From NAT127 sp041655035 (GTDB lineage Bacteria; Pseudomonadota; Gammaproteobacteria; Pseudomonadales; Porticoccaceae): a DNA stretch of 17,252 bases. The notes under the pieces are model-generated. The model saw only the letters and a list, made by a program, of their open reading frames with translations, was not told the origin of the DNA and did no database searches. The first letter of the stretch is position 1, and every line of letters starts with the position of its first letter. Made by a program: the position numbers and the translations under genes. Shown piece after piece: positions 5,858 to 13,295 of this stretch. Where the stretch lies: contig JBAZCN010000064.1 of the NCBI GenBank assembly GCA_041655035.1, positions 1-17,252 on the forward strand, in the 5' to 3' direction.

Positions 5858-8800
5858 TCAATGTTTGCGTTTTCTGGCGGGGCCTGTCCTGGCCGCCGCC
5901 GGCGGTTCGGCACTGGCGGTCCGCGGTTGTAAAGTGTCCAGCAAAGCGCCGAGGGTTTCCAGCCGCTTTTCGCCGTTTTCCATGGCGGCGTTGAATCTGA
6001 GCTCGGTGGCGCCGCCGAGCCGGTAGATATCCGGCTGTTTCTGTACCAGCTGGACGATGGTCAGCGGCTCCACAGAGGTATGCTTGCCGAATTCGATTTT
6101 GCCGCCGGTGGCGCCGGCATCGATGCGGCGGATGCCGAGGGCCTCGCAGCGCTGGCGCAGCTGGGCGACCCGGAACAGCGTCTTGGTCGCCTCCGGCAGC
6201 AGGCCGAAGCGATCGATCATCTCCACCTGCAATTCCCGCAACTGGTCCTCGGTGGTGGTGCTGGCGATGCGCTTGTAGAGGATCAGCCGGGTGTTGACCT
6301 CCGGCAGGTAGTCGTCGGGGATCAGCGCGGGCAGGTTGATGTTGACTTCGGCATTGTCGTCGAGGCCGCCGTCGAGATCCGGTATCTTGCCGCTCTGGAT
6401 GGCCTTGACGGCTTTTTCGAGCAGCGACATGTAGAGGGTGAAGCCGATGCTGTGGATATGGCCACTCTGGTCGTCGCCCAGCAGCTCGCCGGCGCCGCGG
6501 ATCTCCAGGTCGTGGGTGGCGAGGGTGAAGCCGGAGCCGAGATGGTCGGCCTCCGCGAGGACGTCGAGGCGCTTTGCCGCATCGTCGGTCATCGCCTTCG
6601 GCTCGGGCGTCAGCAGGTAGGCATAGGCCTGGTGGTGGGAGCGGCCGACCCGGCCGCGCAGCTGGTGCAGCTGGGCGAGGCCGAACTTGTCGGCGCGCTC
6701 GATGATGATGGTGTTGGCCGAGGGAATATCGATGCCGGTCTCGATGATGGTGCTGCACACCAGGATGTTGAAGCGCTGGTGGTAGAAGTCGGACATCACC
6801 CGCTCCAGTTCCCGCTCCCGCATCTGGCCGTGAGCGAAGTTGATGCGGGCCTCGGGCACCAGCTTGCGCAGCGATTCCATGGCCCGCTCCATGGTCTTGA
6901 CGTCGTTGTGGAGAAAGTACACCTGGCCGCCGCGCAGGATCTCGCGGAGGATGGCCTCGCGGATCACCCGTTCCTCGCGCAGGCGGACAAAGGTTTTCAC
7001 CGACAGCCGCCGCGGCGGGGGGGTGGCGATGATGGACAGATCGCGCAGTCCGCCCATGGCCATGTTGAGGGTGCGGGGGATGGGCGTCGCGGTGAGCGTG
7101 AGGATGTCCACCTCGGCACGCAGCGCCTTGATCTTTTCCTTTTGCTGGACGCCGAAGCGGTGTTCCTCATCGATGATCAGCAGGCCGAGATTTTTGTGGG
7201 TCACCGGGTTGTGGAGCAGCTTGTGGGTGCCGATCAGGATGTCCACTTTGCCGTCGGCGACCTGCTGGAGCAGTTTTTCCTGCTCCTTGGCGGATTTGAA
7301 GCGGGATATCACCTCGACGGTCACCGGCCAGTTCGAAAACCGGTCGCGGAAATTGTCGTGGTGCTGCTGGGCGAGCAGGGTGGTGGGCACCAGCATCATC
7401 ACCTGCTTGCCGTTGGCCACGGCGGTGAAGGCGGCGCGCATCGCCACTTCGGTCTTGCCGAAGCCGACGTCGCCGCACACCAGGCGATCCATGGGCTGGG
7501 GCGCCAGCATATCGTTGAATACGGCGTCGATGGCATCGCGCTGGTCCGGGGTTTCCTCGAAGGGGAACTCGGCGCAAAAGCGCAGGTAGTCGGCGCCGGG
7601 GTCGCTGCTCGCGAAGCCCTGGCGGGCGGCGCGGCGGGCGTGAATCTCGAGCAGTTCGGCGGCCGTGTCGCGAATCTGCTGACTGGCCTTGTCCCGGGCC
7701 TTTTGCCACTGCTCGCTGCCGAGACGGTGGAGGGGAGCCAGTTCCTGGTCTCCCCCGCCGTAGCGGCTGATCAGATGGAGGTTCGCCACCGGCACATAGA
7801 GCTTGGCGTCGTCGGCGTAGGCGAGGCAGAGAAATTCCTGGCCGGCGCCGTCCACGGCGAGGGTTTGCAGCCCCAGGTAGCGGCCCACGCCGTGGTCGAT
7901 ATGCACCACCGGCGCGCCGGGTTTGAGTTCGGTGAGGTCGCGGACCATCATCTCGCCGCCGTCGCGGGAGCGGCCGCGACGGCGGCGCTGCATCACCTGC
8001 TGGCCGAACAGCTGCGACTCGGTGATCACCCGCAGCGCCGGCTGGTCGAGGGTCAGGCTTCGCTCCAGGGGCGAGGTGGTGATGGCCAGGCGCTCGCCGC
8101 CGGCGACGAAGTCGCCCCAGTTCTCCACCGCCACCGGGTCGATGCCGCTGCGATCGAGCAGCTCGAGAAGGGCTTCGCGGCGCCCGGCGGATTCGGCGCA
8201 GAACAGGGTGCGGTGATCGCTTTCGAGGAGCAGGGCCTCGAGACGCAGCAGCGGATTGGCGGCGCGGCTGTCGACGGTGACGACATCCGCAGTGCGCGCC
8301 GGGAAATTGGCGGTGCCGGCGCGCTCCCGCGCCGGACCCGCGTGGAGGTCGGTGCGCGGGTGGGCGGCGACGGCGGTGAACAGTTCGCCCGCCGACAAGT
8401 ACAGGTGTTTCGGCGGGAGCAGCGGCCGCTGGCGGTCGCCGCCGTATTCCCGGTAGCGCTCGTCGACTTCCTTCCAGAAGTGCTCGATGGCGCCGTTCAG
8501 GCCCTCGGTGGTGAACACCAGGGCGTCGCCGGGCAGGTAGTCGAACAGGGTGGCGGTCTGGTCGAAGAACAGCGGCAGATAGTATTCGATACCCTGTGGC
8601 GCAATGCCGCTTTTGACATTCTGGTAGACAGTGCAGCGGCGCACGTCGACATCGAAGTGGTCGTGCCAGTTGTCGAGAAAGCGCTTGATGCCCGGCTTGT
8701 CGAAGGGGAACTCCCGCGCCGGCAGCAGGCGGATCTCGTCCTGTTTGTGAAGACTGACCTGGGTTTCCGGATCGAAACTGCGCAGGGTGTCGATCTCGTC

Positions 8801-9370
8801 GTCGAACAGGTCGATGCGAAAGGGCAGCGGGCTGCCCATCGGGAAGATATCGATCAGGCTGCCGCGCACCGTGAATTCGCCGTGTTCGTAGACGGTGTCG
8901 ACAGCCCGGTAGCCGGCGTTTTCCAGTTGCAGGCGCAGTTTGTCGACATCGAGGGTTTCCCCGACCCGGTAGGCGAAGCTGTTGCCGGCGACATGGCTCG
9001 GCGGCGCCAGCCGTTGCAGCAGGGTGGTGATCGGCGCCACCAGGATCCCCCGTCGGGTCTGGGGCAGCCGGTAGAGGCTGTGGAGCCGCTCCGAGACGAT
9101 GTCCTGGTGGGGGGAAAACAGATCGTAGGGCAGGGTTTCCCAGTCCGGCAGGTGCAGCACCGGCAGGTCGCTGCCGGCGGTGAAGAAGCGCAGCTCCGCT
9201 TCCAGTTGCGCAGCAGCGGCGGCGGATTCGGCGATCACCAGGCACAGCCGGCGGTCGGCGAGGGCGGCTTCGGCGATCGCCAGCGACTGGGCCGAGCCCG
9301 GCAGGCTTGCCCAGGTGCGGCGGTCGCCGGGGTCGTTGGCGGCTGGGGTGTGAAGAGTGGCTGTAATCAT
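5858..9370 (-). CDS. mfd: Transcription-repair coupling factor Mfd
   Basis: Mfd is a cytoplasmic DNA translocase that removes RNA polymerase stalled at lesions and recruits UvrA. The start at 9370 gives 1170 residues, close to the usual 1150. The frame stays open to 9580, but those 70 upstream codons look non-coding and the family normally begins as here. Domains in order: a UvrB-like N-terminal module (from about residue 20), the RNA-polymerase-interacting module around VVHIDHGVGRYLGL (about residues 490-500), Walker A GDVGFGKTE (about 632-640), DEEH box (about 732-736), TATPIPRT, the helicase C-lobe with QLRGRVGRSHHQAYAY, and the C-terminal TRCF domain near LPALIPDDYLPEVNTRL. No motif is lost. 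csiV follows directly, making a two-gene unit, and gap lies divergently upstream. Confidence 0.96.
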   Translation of the reverse strand: MITATLHTPAANDPGDRRTWASLPGSAQSLAIAEAALADRRLCLVIAESAAAAAQLEAELRFFTAGSDLPVLHLPDWETLPYDLFSPHQDIVSERLHSLYRLPQTRRGILVAPITTLLQRLAPPSHVAGNSFAYRVGETLDVDKLRLQLENAGYRAVDTVYEHGEFTVRGSLIDIFPMGSPLPFRIDLFDDEIDTLRSFDPETQVSLHKQDEIRLLPAREFPFDKPGIKRFLDNWHDHFDVDVRRCTVYQNVKSGIAPQGIEYYLPLFFDQTATLFDYLPGDALVFTTEGLNGAIEHFWKEVDERYREYGGDRQRPLLPPKHLYLSAGELFTAVAAHPRTDLHAGPARERAGTANFPARTADVVTVDSRAANPLLRLEALLLESDHRTLFCAESAGRREALLELLDRSGIDPVAVENWGDFVAGGERLAITTSPLERSLTLDQPALRVITESQLFGQQVMQRRRRGRSRDGGEMMVRDLTELKPGAPVVHIDHGVGRYLGLQTLAVDGAGQEFLCLAYADDAKLYVPVANLHLISRYGGGDQELAPLHRLGSEQWQKARDKASQQIRDTAAELLEIHARRAARQGFASSDPGADYLRFCAEFPFEETPDQRDAIDAVFNDMLAPQPMDRLVCGDVGFGKTEVAMRAAFTAVANGKQVMMLVPTTLLAQQHHDNFRDRFSNWPVTVEVISRFKSAKEQEKLLQQVADGKVDILIGTHKLLHNPVTHKNLGLLIIDEEHRFGVQQKEKIKALRAEVDILTLTATPIPRTLNMAMGGLRDLSIIATPPPRRLSVKTFVRLREERVIREAILREILRGGQVYFLHNDVKTMERAMESLRKLVPEARINFAHGQMRERELERVMSDFYHQRFNILVCSTIIETGIDIPSANTIIIERADKFGLAQLHQLRGRVGRSHHQAYAYLLTPEPKAMTDDAAKRLDVLAEADHLGSGFTLATHDLEIRGAGELLGDDQSGHIHSIGFTLYMSLLEKAVKAIQSGKIPDLDGGLDDNAEVNINLPALIPDDYLPEVNTRLILYKRIASTTTEDQLRELQVEMIDRFGLLPEATKTLFRVAQLRQRCEALGIRRIDAGATGGKIEFGKHTSVEPLTIVQLVQKQPDIYRLGGATELRFNAAMENGEKRLETLGALLDTLQPRTASAEPPAAARTGPARKRKH

Positions 9371-9395
9371 GATGGGGTCGGCAAAAAAGTGGGTT

Positions 9396-9424
9396 ATTGT
9401 AGCGGCAGCCGATGCCGGCGTCAT
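9396..9424 (-). promoter_or_regulatory. Candidate sigma70 promoter for mfd
   Basis: On the - strand, TACAAT (9396-9401) lies 17 bp from ATGACG (9419-9424), which matches the -35 consensus at four of six positions. Transcription would begin about 20 bases before the mfd ATG at 9370, leaving a very short leader without a clear Shine-Dalgarno. Confidence 0.4.
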
Positions 9425-9475
9425 GGGCGCGCACGCTATGGGCGGACTGAACGCTCTTGAGCTGGCAGAAATAGT

Positions 9476-9531
9476 GGGGCCAGGGCCCCTGGGACGTGCG
9501 TCCGAAACTCTCAGCGCCAGGGATGGCGCTG
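9476..9531. repeat. Two strong hairpins in the mfd/gap divergent spacer
   Basis: GGGGCC-AG-GGCCCC (9476-9489; the overlapping CCAGG-GCC-CCTGG is an alternative) is followed by CAGCGCC (9512-9518) and GGCGCTG (9525-9531) with a 6-nt loop. They lie in the middle of the 387-bp spacer 9371-9757, which shows no credible gene. They could be operators, leader structures or transcript boundaries; nothing decides between these. Confidence 0.35.
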
Positions 9532-9662
9532 TCGCGCTTGCACGGATGTATTTACAGCATGTCTCGAACGCGCTTCCCAAAGGTTGTGGCCGGGCCGCGG
9601 AGCGCCGGACACCCCGAGTCAGGCACGGTGCGATGGCCCTGGAGCGCGATGCGCCAATGCGG

Positions 9663-9710
9663 GCGCCGGGCAGGGTTGTCCTTGCGCCGGCGCGAGGTAA
9701 TCAAGATAAT
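9663..9710 (+). promoter_or_regulatory. gap promoter with overlapping dyad
   Basis: TTGCGC (9682-9687), a 17-bp spacer and GATAAT (9705-9710) form a sigma70-like promoter about 48 bp before the gap start codon. An inverted repeat GCGCCGG (9663-9669) / CCGGCGC (9687-9693), with 17 bp between the arms, brackets the -35 element. A repressor binding there would block the promoter. No HexR-type TTGT/ACAA site is apparent. Confidence 0.45.
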
Positions 9711-9757
9711 AGCGAGCCTTTCCCCGACCTCCGTAACCGCAGAAAAGGTGACCGTAC

Positions 9758-11212
9758 GTGAAACGACCGCAACCAGACGATTTTTTCAAGGACTGGAAAG
9801 AGCGCGAAGCGCTGGCCGAGGGCATGATTCCGCTGATTGGCAAACTCTACCGCGAGCACAACGTGTCGCTCTACATGTATGGTCAGAACCTGGTCAACCG
9901 GGCGGTAACGGATATCATGCAGGCGCACCGCTTCGTGCGCCAGATCGAACACAACGAACTGTCGGAATTCGAAACCTACCCGGTGGTCAAGGCCCTGGCG
10001 GGCATGGATCTCGGCCCCGCCCATATCGATATCGGCAAGCTCACCGTGCTCTATCAGGAACAGGGCAACGGCCGCGGCCTGGAAGCCTTCCTCAAGGACG
10101 AGGTGGGCGATGACATCGGCAGCACCCGCAAGCCGATTCCCCAGCCCCAGGACGTGGTGCTCTACGGTTTTGGCCGCATCGGCCGCCTCGTCGCCCGGCT
10201 GCTGGTCGAGAAAACCGGTGGCGGCGATGTGCTTCGCCTGCGCGCCATCGTCGTGCGCAAGGGCAAGAGTGACCGCGACCTGAAGAAACGCGCCAACCTG
10301 TTGCGCCACGACTCGGTCCATGGGCCCTTCAATGGCACCATCCGGGTCATCGAGGAGGAGAACAAGCTGGTCTGCAACGGCAACGAGATCCCGGTGATCT
10401 ACGCCGACTCCCCCGCCGAGATCGATTACACCGCTTATGGAATCAACAACGCCATCGTGGTCGACAACACCGGCGTGTGGCGCGACGAGGACGGGCTTGG
10501 TCAGCACCTGAATTGCCCCGGCGTCGCCAAGGTGCTGCTCACCGCGCCGGGCAAGGGCGGCATTCCCAATATCGTCTACGGTATCAACCACAAGGATATC
10601 GCGCCCGAGCAGCGGATCGTCTCCGCCGCCTCCTGCACCACCAATGCCATCGTGCCGGTGCTGAAGGTGCTGCTCGACGACTACGGCATCATCCAGGGGC
10701 ATGTCGAGACCGTGCACTCCTACACCAATGATCAGAACCTGATCGACAACTACCACAAGGGCGATCGCCGGGGCCGCAGCGCCGCCCTCAACATGGTGCT
10801 CACCGAGACCGGCGCCGCCAAGGCCGTCGCCAAGGCCATCCCCGAGCTGGCCGGCAAGCTCACCGGCAATTCGATCCGGGTGCCGACGCCCAACGTGTCG
10901 ATGGCGATCCTCAATGTGCAGCTCGGCCGCGAGACCACCGCCGAGGAACTCAACGAATTCATGCGCCAGAAGGCTCTGTACTCGCCGCTGCAGCAGCAGG
11001 TGGGCTACTCCGTCTCCGACGAGGCGGTGTCCACCGATTTTGTCGGCGACCGTCACGCCTGTGTGTTCGACGCCAAGGCCACCATCGTCAATGGCAACAG
11101 CTGCGTGCTCTATTGCTGGTATGACAACGAGTTTGGCTACAGCTGCCAGGTGGTGAGGGTGCTCGAGACCATGGCCGGCGTCGAGTGGGCCATTTACCCG
11201 AAGACCCAGTGA
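9758..11212 (+). CDS. gap: Long-form type I glyceraldehyde-3-phosphate dehydrogenase
   Basis: The enzyme oxidises glyceraldehyde-3-phosphate with phosphate to 1,3-bisphosphoglycerate, in glycolysis or, in reverse, gluconeogenesis. At 484 residues it is about 150 longer than classic GapA. The excess is mainly an N-terminal, mostly helical region (residues 1-130). The Rossmann motif GFGRIGRL follows at about 136. The catalytic segment SAASCTTNAIVPVLK places the nucleophile at Cys293; HSYTNDQ, NSIRVPTPNVS and WYDNEFGYS are further family motifs. This is the PA3001-like form, found next to mfd in Pseudomonas. Translation begins at GTG 9758, with AAAAGGTG seven bases upstream. Which direction the enzyme favours and whether it uses NAD or NADP cannot be read from the sequence. 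Confidence 0.95.
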   Translation: MKRPQPDDFFKDWKEREALAEGMIPLIGKLYREHNVSLYMYGQNLVNRAVTDIMQAHRFVRQIEHNELSEFETYPVVKALAGMDLGPAHIDIGKLTVLYQEQGNGRGLEAFLKDEVGDDIGSTRKPIPQPQDVVLYGFGRIGRLVARLLVEKTGGGDVLRLRAIVVRKGKSDRDLKKRANLLRHDSVHGPFNGTIRVIEEENKLVCNGNEIPVIYADSPAEIDYTAYGINNAIVVDNTGVWRDEDGLGQHLNCPGVAKVLLTAPGKGGIPNIVYGINHKDIAPEQRIVSAASCTTNAIVPVLKVLLDDYGIIQGHVETVHSYTNDQNLIDNYHKGDRRGRSAALNMVLTETGAAKAVAKAIPELAGKLTGNSIRVPTPNVSMAILNVQLGRETTAEELNEFMRQKALYSPLQQQVGYSVSDEAVSTDFVGDRHACVFDAKATIVNGNSCVLYCWYDNEFGYSCQVVRVLETMAGVEWAIYPKTQ

Positions 11213-11234
11213 GCCCCATCGGCAGGCCGCGCCC

Positions 11235-11255
11235 AAAAAATAGCCTGTGTCAGGC
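11235..11255 (-). terminator. Intrinsic terminator for the transporter operon
   Basis: On the - strand, GCCTG-ACA-CAGGC is followed directly by TATTTTTT, a standard short GC stem with a T-run. It closes the leftward operon just before it would run into the convergent gap gene, whose stop codon is at 11212. Confidence 0.6.
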
Positions 11256-11281
11256 CCCCGCGCACGACTCGTGAGGGGGCC
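11253..11281. repeat. Long nested inverted repeat downstream of gap
   Basis: GGCCCCC (11253-11259) pairs with GGGGGCC (11275-11281). Inside it CACGA (11263-11267) faces TCGTG (11269-11273). No T-run follows on the + strand, so it is not a textbook terminator for gap, although it is the only strong structure after that gene. It overlaps the possible insertion-sequence end. Confidence 0.6.
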
Positions 11282-11300
11282 AAAACTACATCTGGGACAG
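11272..11300. mobile_element. Possible solo IS3-family-like terminal inverted repeat
   Basis: The segment begins TGAGGGGGCC and ends CTGGGACAG, the general layout of IS3-family ends (TGA, then a C/G-rich block, then GGACA). The LysR-like fragment of the neighbouring chimeric reading frame stops matching exactly at its GGACAG edge. No transposase and no second end are present. The resemblance is from memory of the family pattern. Confidence 0.3.
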
Positions 11301-11510
11301 CGAAACCGGCCGATACCAAGGCCATCATCAGATCACAGGTAGCGACGCGTTCTGCGACCGGTGGCTCCATGTCCGCCCGGCGCAGCAGCGCGAAGCGCTC
11401 TTCGCGAGCGAACCAGCGCTCCCATGCGTCGAGCTGCGCTCGATAGCCGCCGAGATCCAGGGCGTCGCGATAGACACCTACGACCAGGGGCCGATAGGAC
11501 TGGTTTTCGT

Positions 11511-13295
11511 TCATGGCGTTTCTCCCATGACTGAATGCGCAGCCGGTGAAGCGGCGGCCAATTGCCAGCCCCGCGCCTCCTGCTGGCGCTGCCACAGCAC
11601 GGCATACAGTCCGCCGCGGTCGAGCAGTTCGTCGTGCCGGCCCTGTTCGACCAGGCGTCCGTGGTCGAGCACCAGAATGCGGTCGGCATGGCGTACGCTG
11701 TGGAGCCGGTGGGCGATGACGACGACAGTTCGCTCGTGAAGCAGTTCGCCGATGGCGCGTTGGATGTCGGCCTCGGCCGACGGATCGACGCTGGCGGTGG
11801 CCTCATCCAGCAGCAGGATCGGCGCGTCCTTGAGCAGCGCGCGGGCGATCGAGATGCGCTGGCGCTCACCGCCAGACAGCGACGCGCCGCCCTCGTCGAG
11901 CACGGTGTCGTAGCCCTGTGGCAACGCTTCGATGAACTCATGCGCCTGCGCGCGCCGGGCGGCCTGGACGACGTGCTCGCGCGTGGCGTCCGGTCGGCCG
12001 ATGCGCAGGTTGTCCAGCACCGTGCCGGAGAACAGCAACACGTCCTGGAACACCATCGCCACGTGGCGGTGCAACGCCTCGGTGCCGATCGCGCGCAGAT
12101 CGACGCCCCCGACGCGGATCGCGCCTTCGCTCAGGTCCCACAGCCGGGCAATCAGATGCACCAAGGTGCTCTTGCCGGCACCGCTCGGGCCGACCACGGC
12201 GGTCAATCCGCGTGCTGGGATCACGCACGAAATATCATCGAGTGCCAGCGTCGTTTCTGCGTCGTAGGCGAAGCGCACGTGATCGAACACGATGTCGTGG
12301 CCCTGGGGCGTCTGCGGCAAGGCGGGCTCGGGCAGCGCCGGTTCGGCGAGCAGGGCCTCGATGCGCACCAGTGCGCGCCGTCCGAAGCGCAGCAACAGCG
12401 TGGACAGGCCCACCTCGAACCATTGCCGGTAGACCGGCAGTGCGAGTACCAGGAACACCAGCAGTATCTGCGGTGTCAGGGTGCCGCCGGCGAGCCGCCA
12501 GGCGCCCGCCAGCACCAGCGCGACGAAGCCGGCCTCCAGCACGAAGCCGAAACCGACCAGCCACGGCGCGGGTTTGCTCTCGACGGCCAGTTGCGCCGCA
12601 TGATGCTCGTCGAGCACCACCTCCAGCCGCCGCCACGCTTCGCCGAAGCGGCCAAAACTACGAATCATGGCGATGCCCTGCACGTATTCGAGCAGCGCCG
12701 ACTGGGCGGTGGCATTGGCCGCGAACATTCGTTCAGTCGGGCGCGCAGCGGCGCGCTGGGCCACCATCAGCGCCAGCACCGCCAGCGGGAAGGTGACGAC
12801 GGTGACCAGCGCGAACCGCCAGTCCAACCACAGCAGGAACGCGAGCAGGAACACCGGCATCGCCAGCCCTGCGATGAACACGCCGAGAAAATGCGACCAC
12901 AGGTGCTCGATCAACTCGATGTCGGAGGTCAACCGGGCGGCGAGATCGCCGCCGCGCTGCCGACCGAACCAGCCCATCGGCAGCCGCCGCAGGTGGTCGG
13001 CGATGCGCAGCCGCGCCTCGCCCATCATCGCGTAGGCGCCCGTGAAGACCAGCGGCATGCCGCGCTGCCCGGCAGCGATGCGCAGTGCCACGCACACCGC
13101 CATCGCCACCCCGTAGCCCAGGGCCTGGCCCGGCGTGGCATGGCCGGCAAACACGGCGCGCAGCAGCAGGTACAACAACGGATACGGCGCGGCCGCGAAC
13201 AGCCCTTCGAACACGGCCCAGCCGAGACCGCGCAGCAGGCGCGGATCGCGCGTGCCGGACAGGCGAAAGCCCGCCTGCATCAATTCGCGAATCAT
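11511..13295 (-). CDS. ABC transporter, TMD-NBD half-molecule, siderophore importer type (YbtQ/IrtB-like)
   Basis: This 594-residue protein has a six-helix exporter-fold membrane domain (about residues 20-310) and an ATPase domain: Walker A GPSGAGKST (about 365-373), Q-loop VFQDVLLFSG, signature LSGGERQR (about 470), Walker B ILLLDEA with the catalytic Glu, D-loop SVDP and switch His in VIAHRL. All catalytic elements are intact. The start at 13295 is fixed by AAAGGAGG seven bases upstream and by an ATGA overlap with the preceding ABC gene. The protein should pair with that gene product as an inner-membrane heterodimer. The adjacent FyuA-like receptor points to import of a ferri-siderophore, as for YbtPQ and IrtAB, rather than export. 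Export of the siderophore or another compound remains possible. Confidence 0.88.
   Translation of the reverse strand: MIRELMQAGFRLSGTRDPRLLRGLGWAVFEGLFAAAPYPLLYLLLRAVFAGHATPGQALGYGVAMAVCVALRIAAGQRGMPLVFTGAYAMMGEARLRIADHLRRLPMGWFGRQRGGDLAARLTSDIELIEHLWSHFLGVFIAGLAMPVFLLAFLLWLDWRFALVTVVTFPLAVLALMVAQRAAARPTERMFAANATAQSALLEYVQGIAMIRSFGRFGEAWRRLEVVLDEHHAAQLAVESKPAPWLVGFGFVLEAGFVALVLAGAWRLAGGTLTPQILLVFLVLALPVYRQWFEVGLSTLLLRFGRRALVRIEALLAEPALPEPALPQTPQGHDIVFDHVRFAYDAETTLALDDISCVIPARGLTAVVGPSGAGKSTLVHLIARLWDLSEGAIRVGGVDLRAIGTEALHRHVAMVFQDVLLFSGTVLDNLRIGRPDATREHVVQAARRAQAHEFIEALPQGYDTVLDEGGASLSGGERQRISIARALLKDAPILLLDEATASVDPSAEADIQRAIGELLHERTVVVIAHRLHSVRHADRILVLDHGRLVEQGRHDELLDRGGLYAVLWQRQQEARGWQLAAASPAAHSVMGETP

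Larger units (their letters stand above)
11194..11514 (-). pseudogene. Truncated small gene of the transporter operon, fused in frame to a LysR-regulator fragment
   Basis: The start is clear: ATG 11514 overlaps the stop of the upstream ABC gene as ATGA, with GGGAG seven bases before it. Residues 1-45 (MNENQSYRPLVVGVYRDALD onward, ending ERFALLR) look like the start of a small soluble protein that I recall from similar TonB receptor/ABC operons but cannot name; it resembles a SpoIIAA/STAS-like fold. From about residue 46 (coordinate 11379) the sequence changes to RADMEPPVAERVATCDLMMALVSAGFAV, which looks like an internal piece of the effector-binding domain of LysR-type regulators often found on integrative elements. 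From about residue 74 (11295) it is neither, and it ends inside the 3' end of gap on the opposite strand. The reading frame passes through a terminator, so the tail is probably not meaningful. I interpret it as a broken gene. Confidence 0.6.

Noticed and set aside
6080..9460. 1126-codon open frame on the + strand antisense to mfd
   Set aside because: It mirrors a G+C-rich gene whose codon pattern leaves the antisense frame free of stops. Its composition (many Gly, Ala, Val, His, Gln) and lack of any known domain are typical of shadow frames, while mfd carries every family motif.
9371..9580. Upstream extension of mfd to an ATG at 9580
   Set aside because: The extra 70 codons lack family similarity, and the extension would cross the candidate mfd promoter and the 9476-9531 hairpins.
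9701..11236. 511-codon frame antisense to gap
   Set aside because: It is a shadow of a strongly conserved gene, has no domain, and is rich in Gly, His and Val as expected for an antisense frame.
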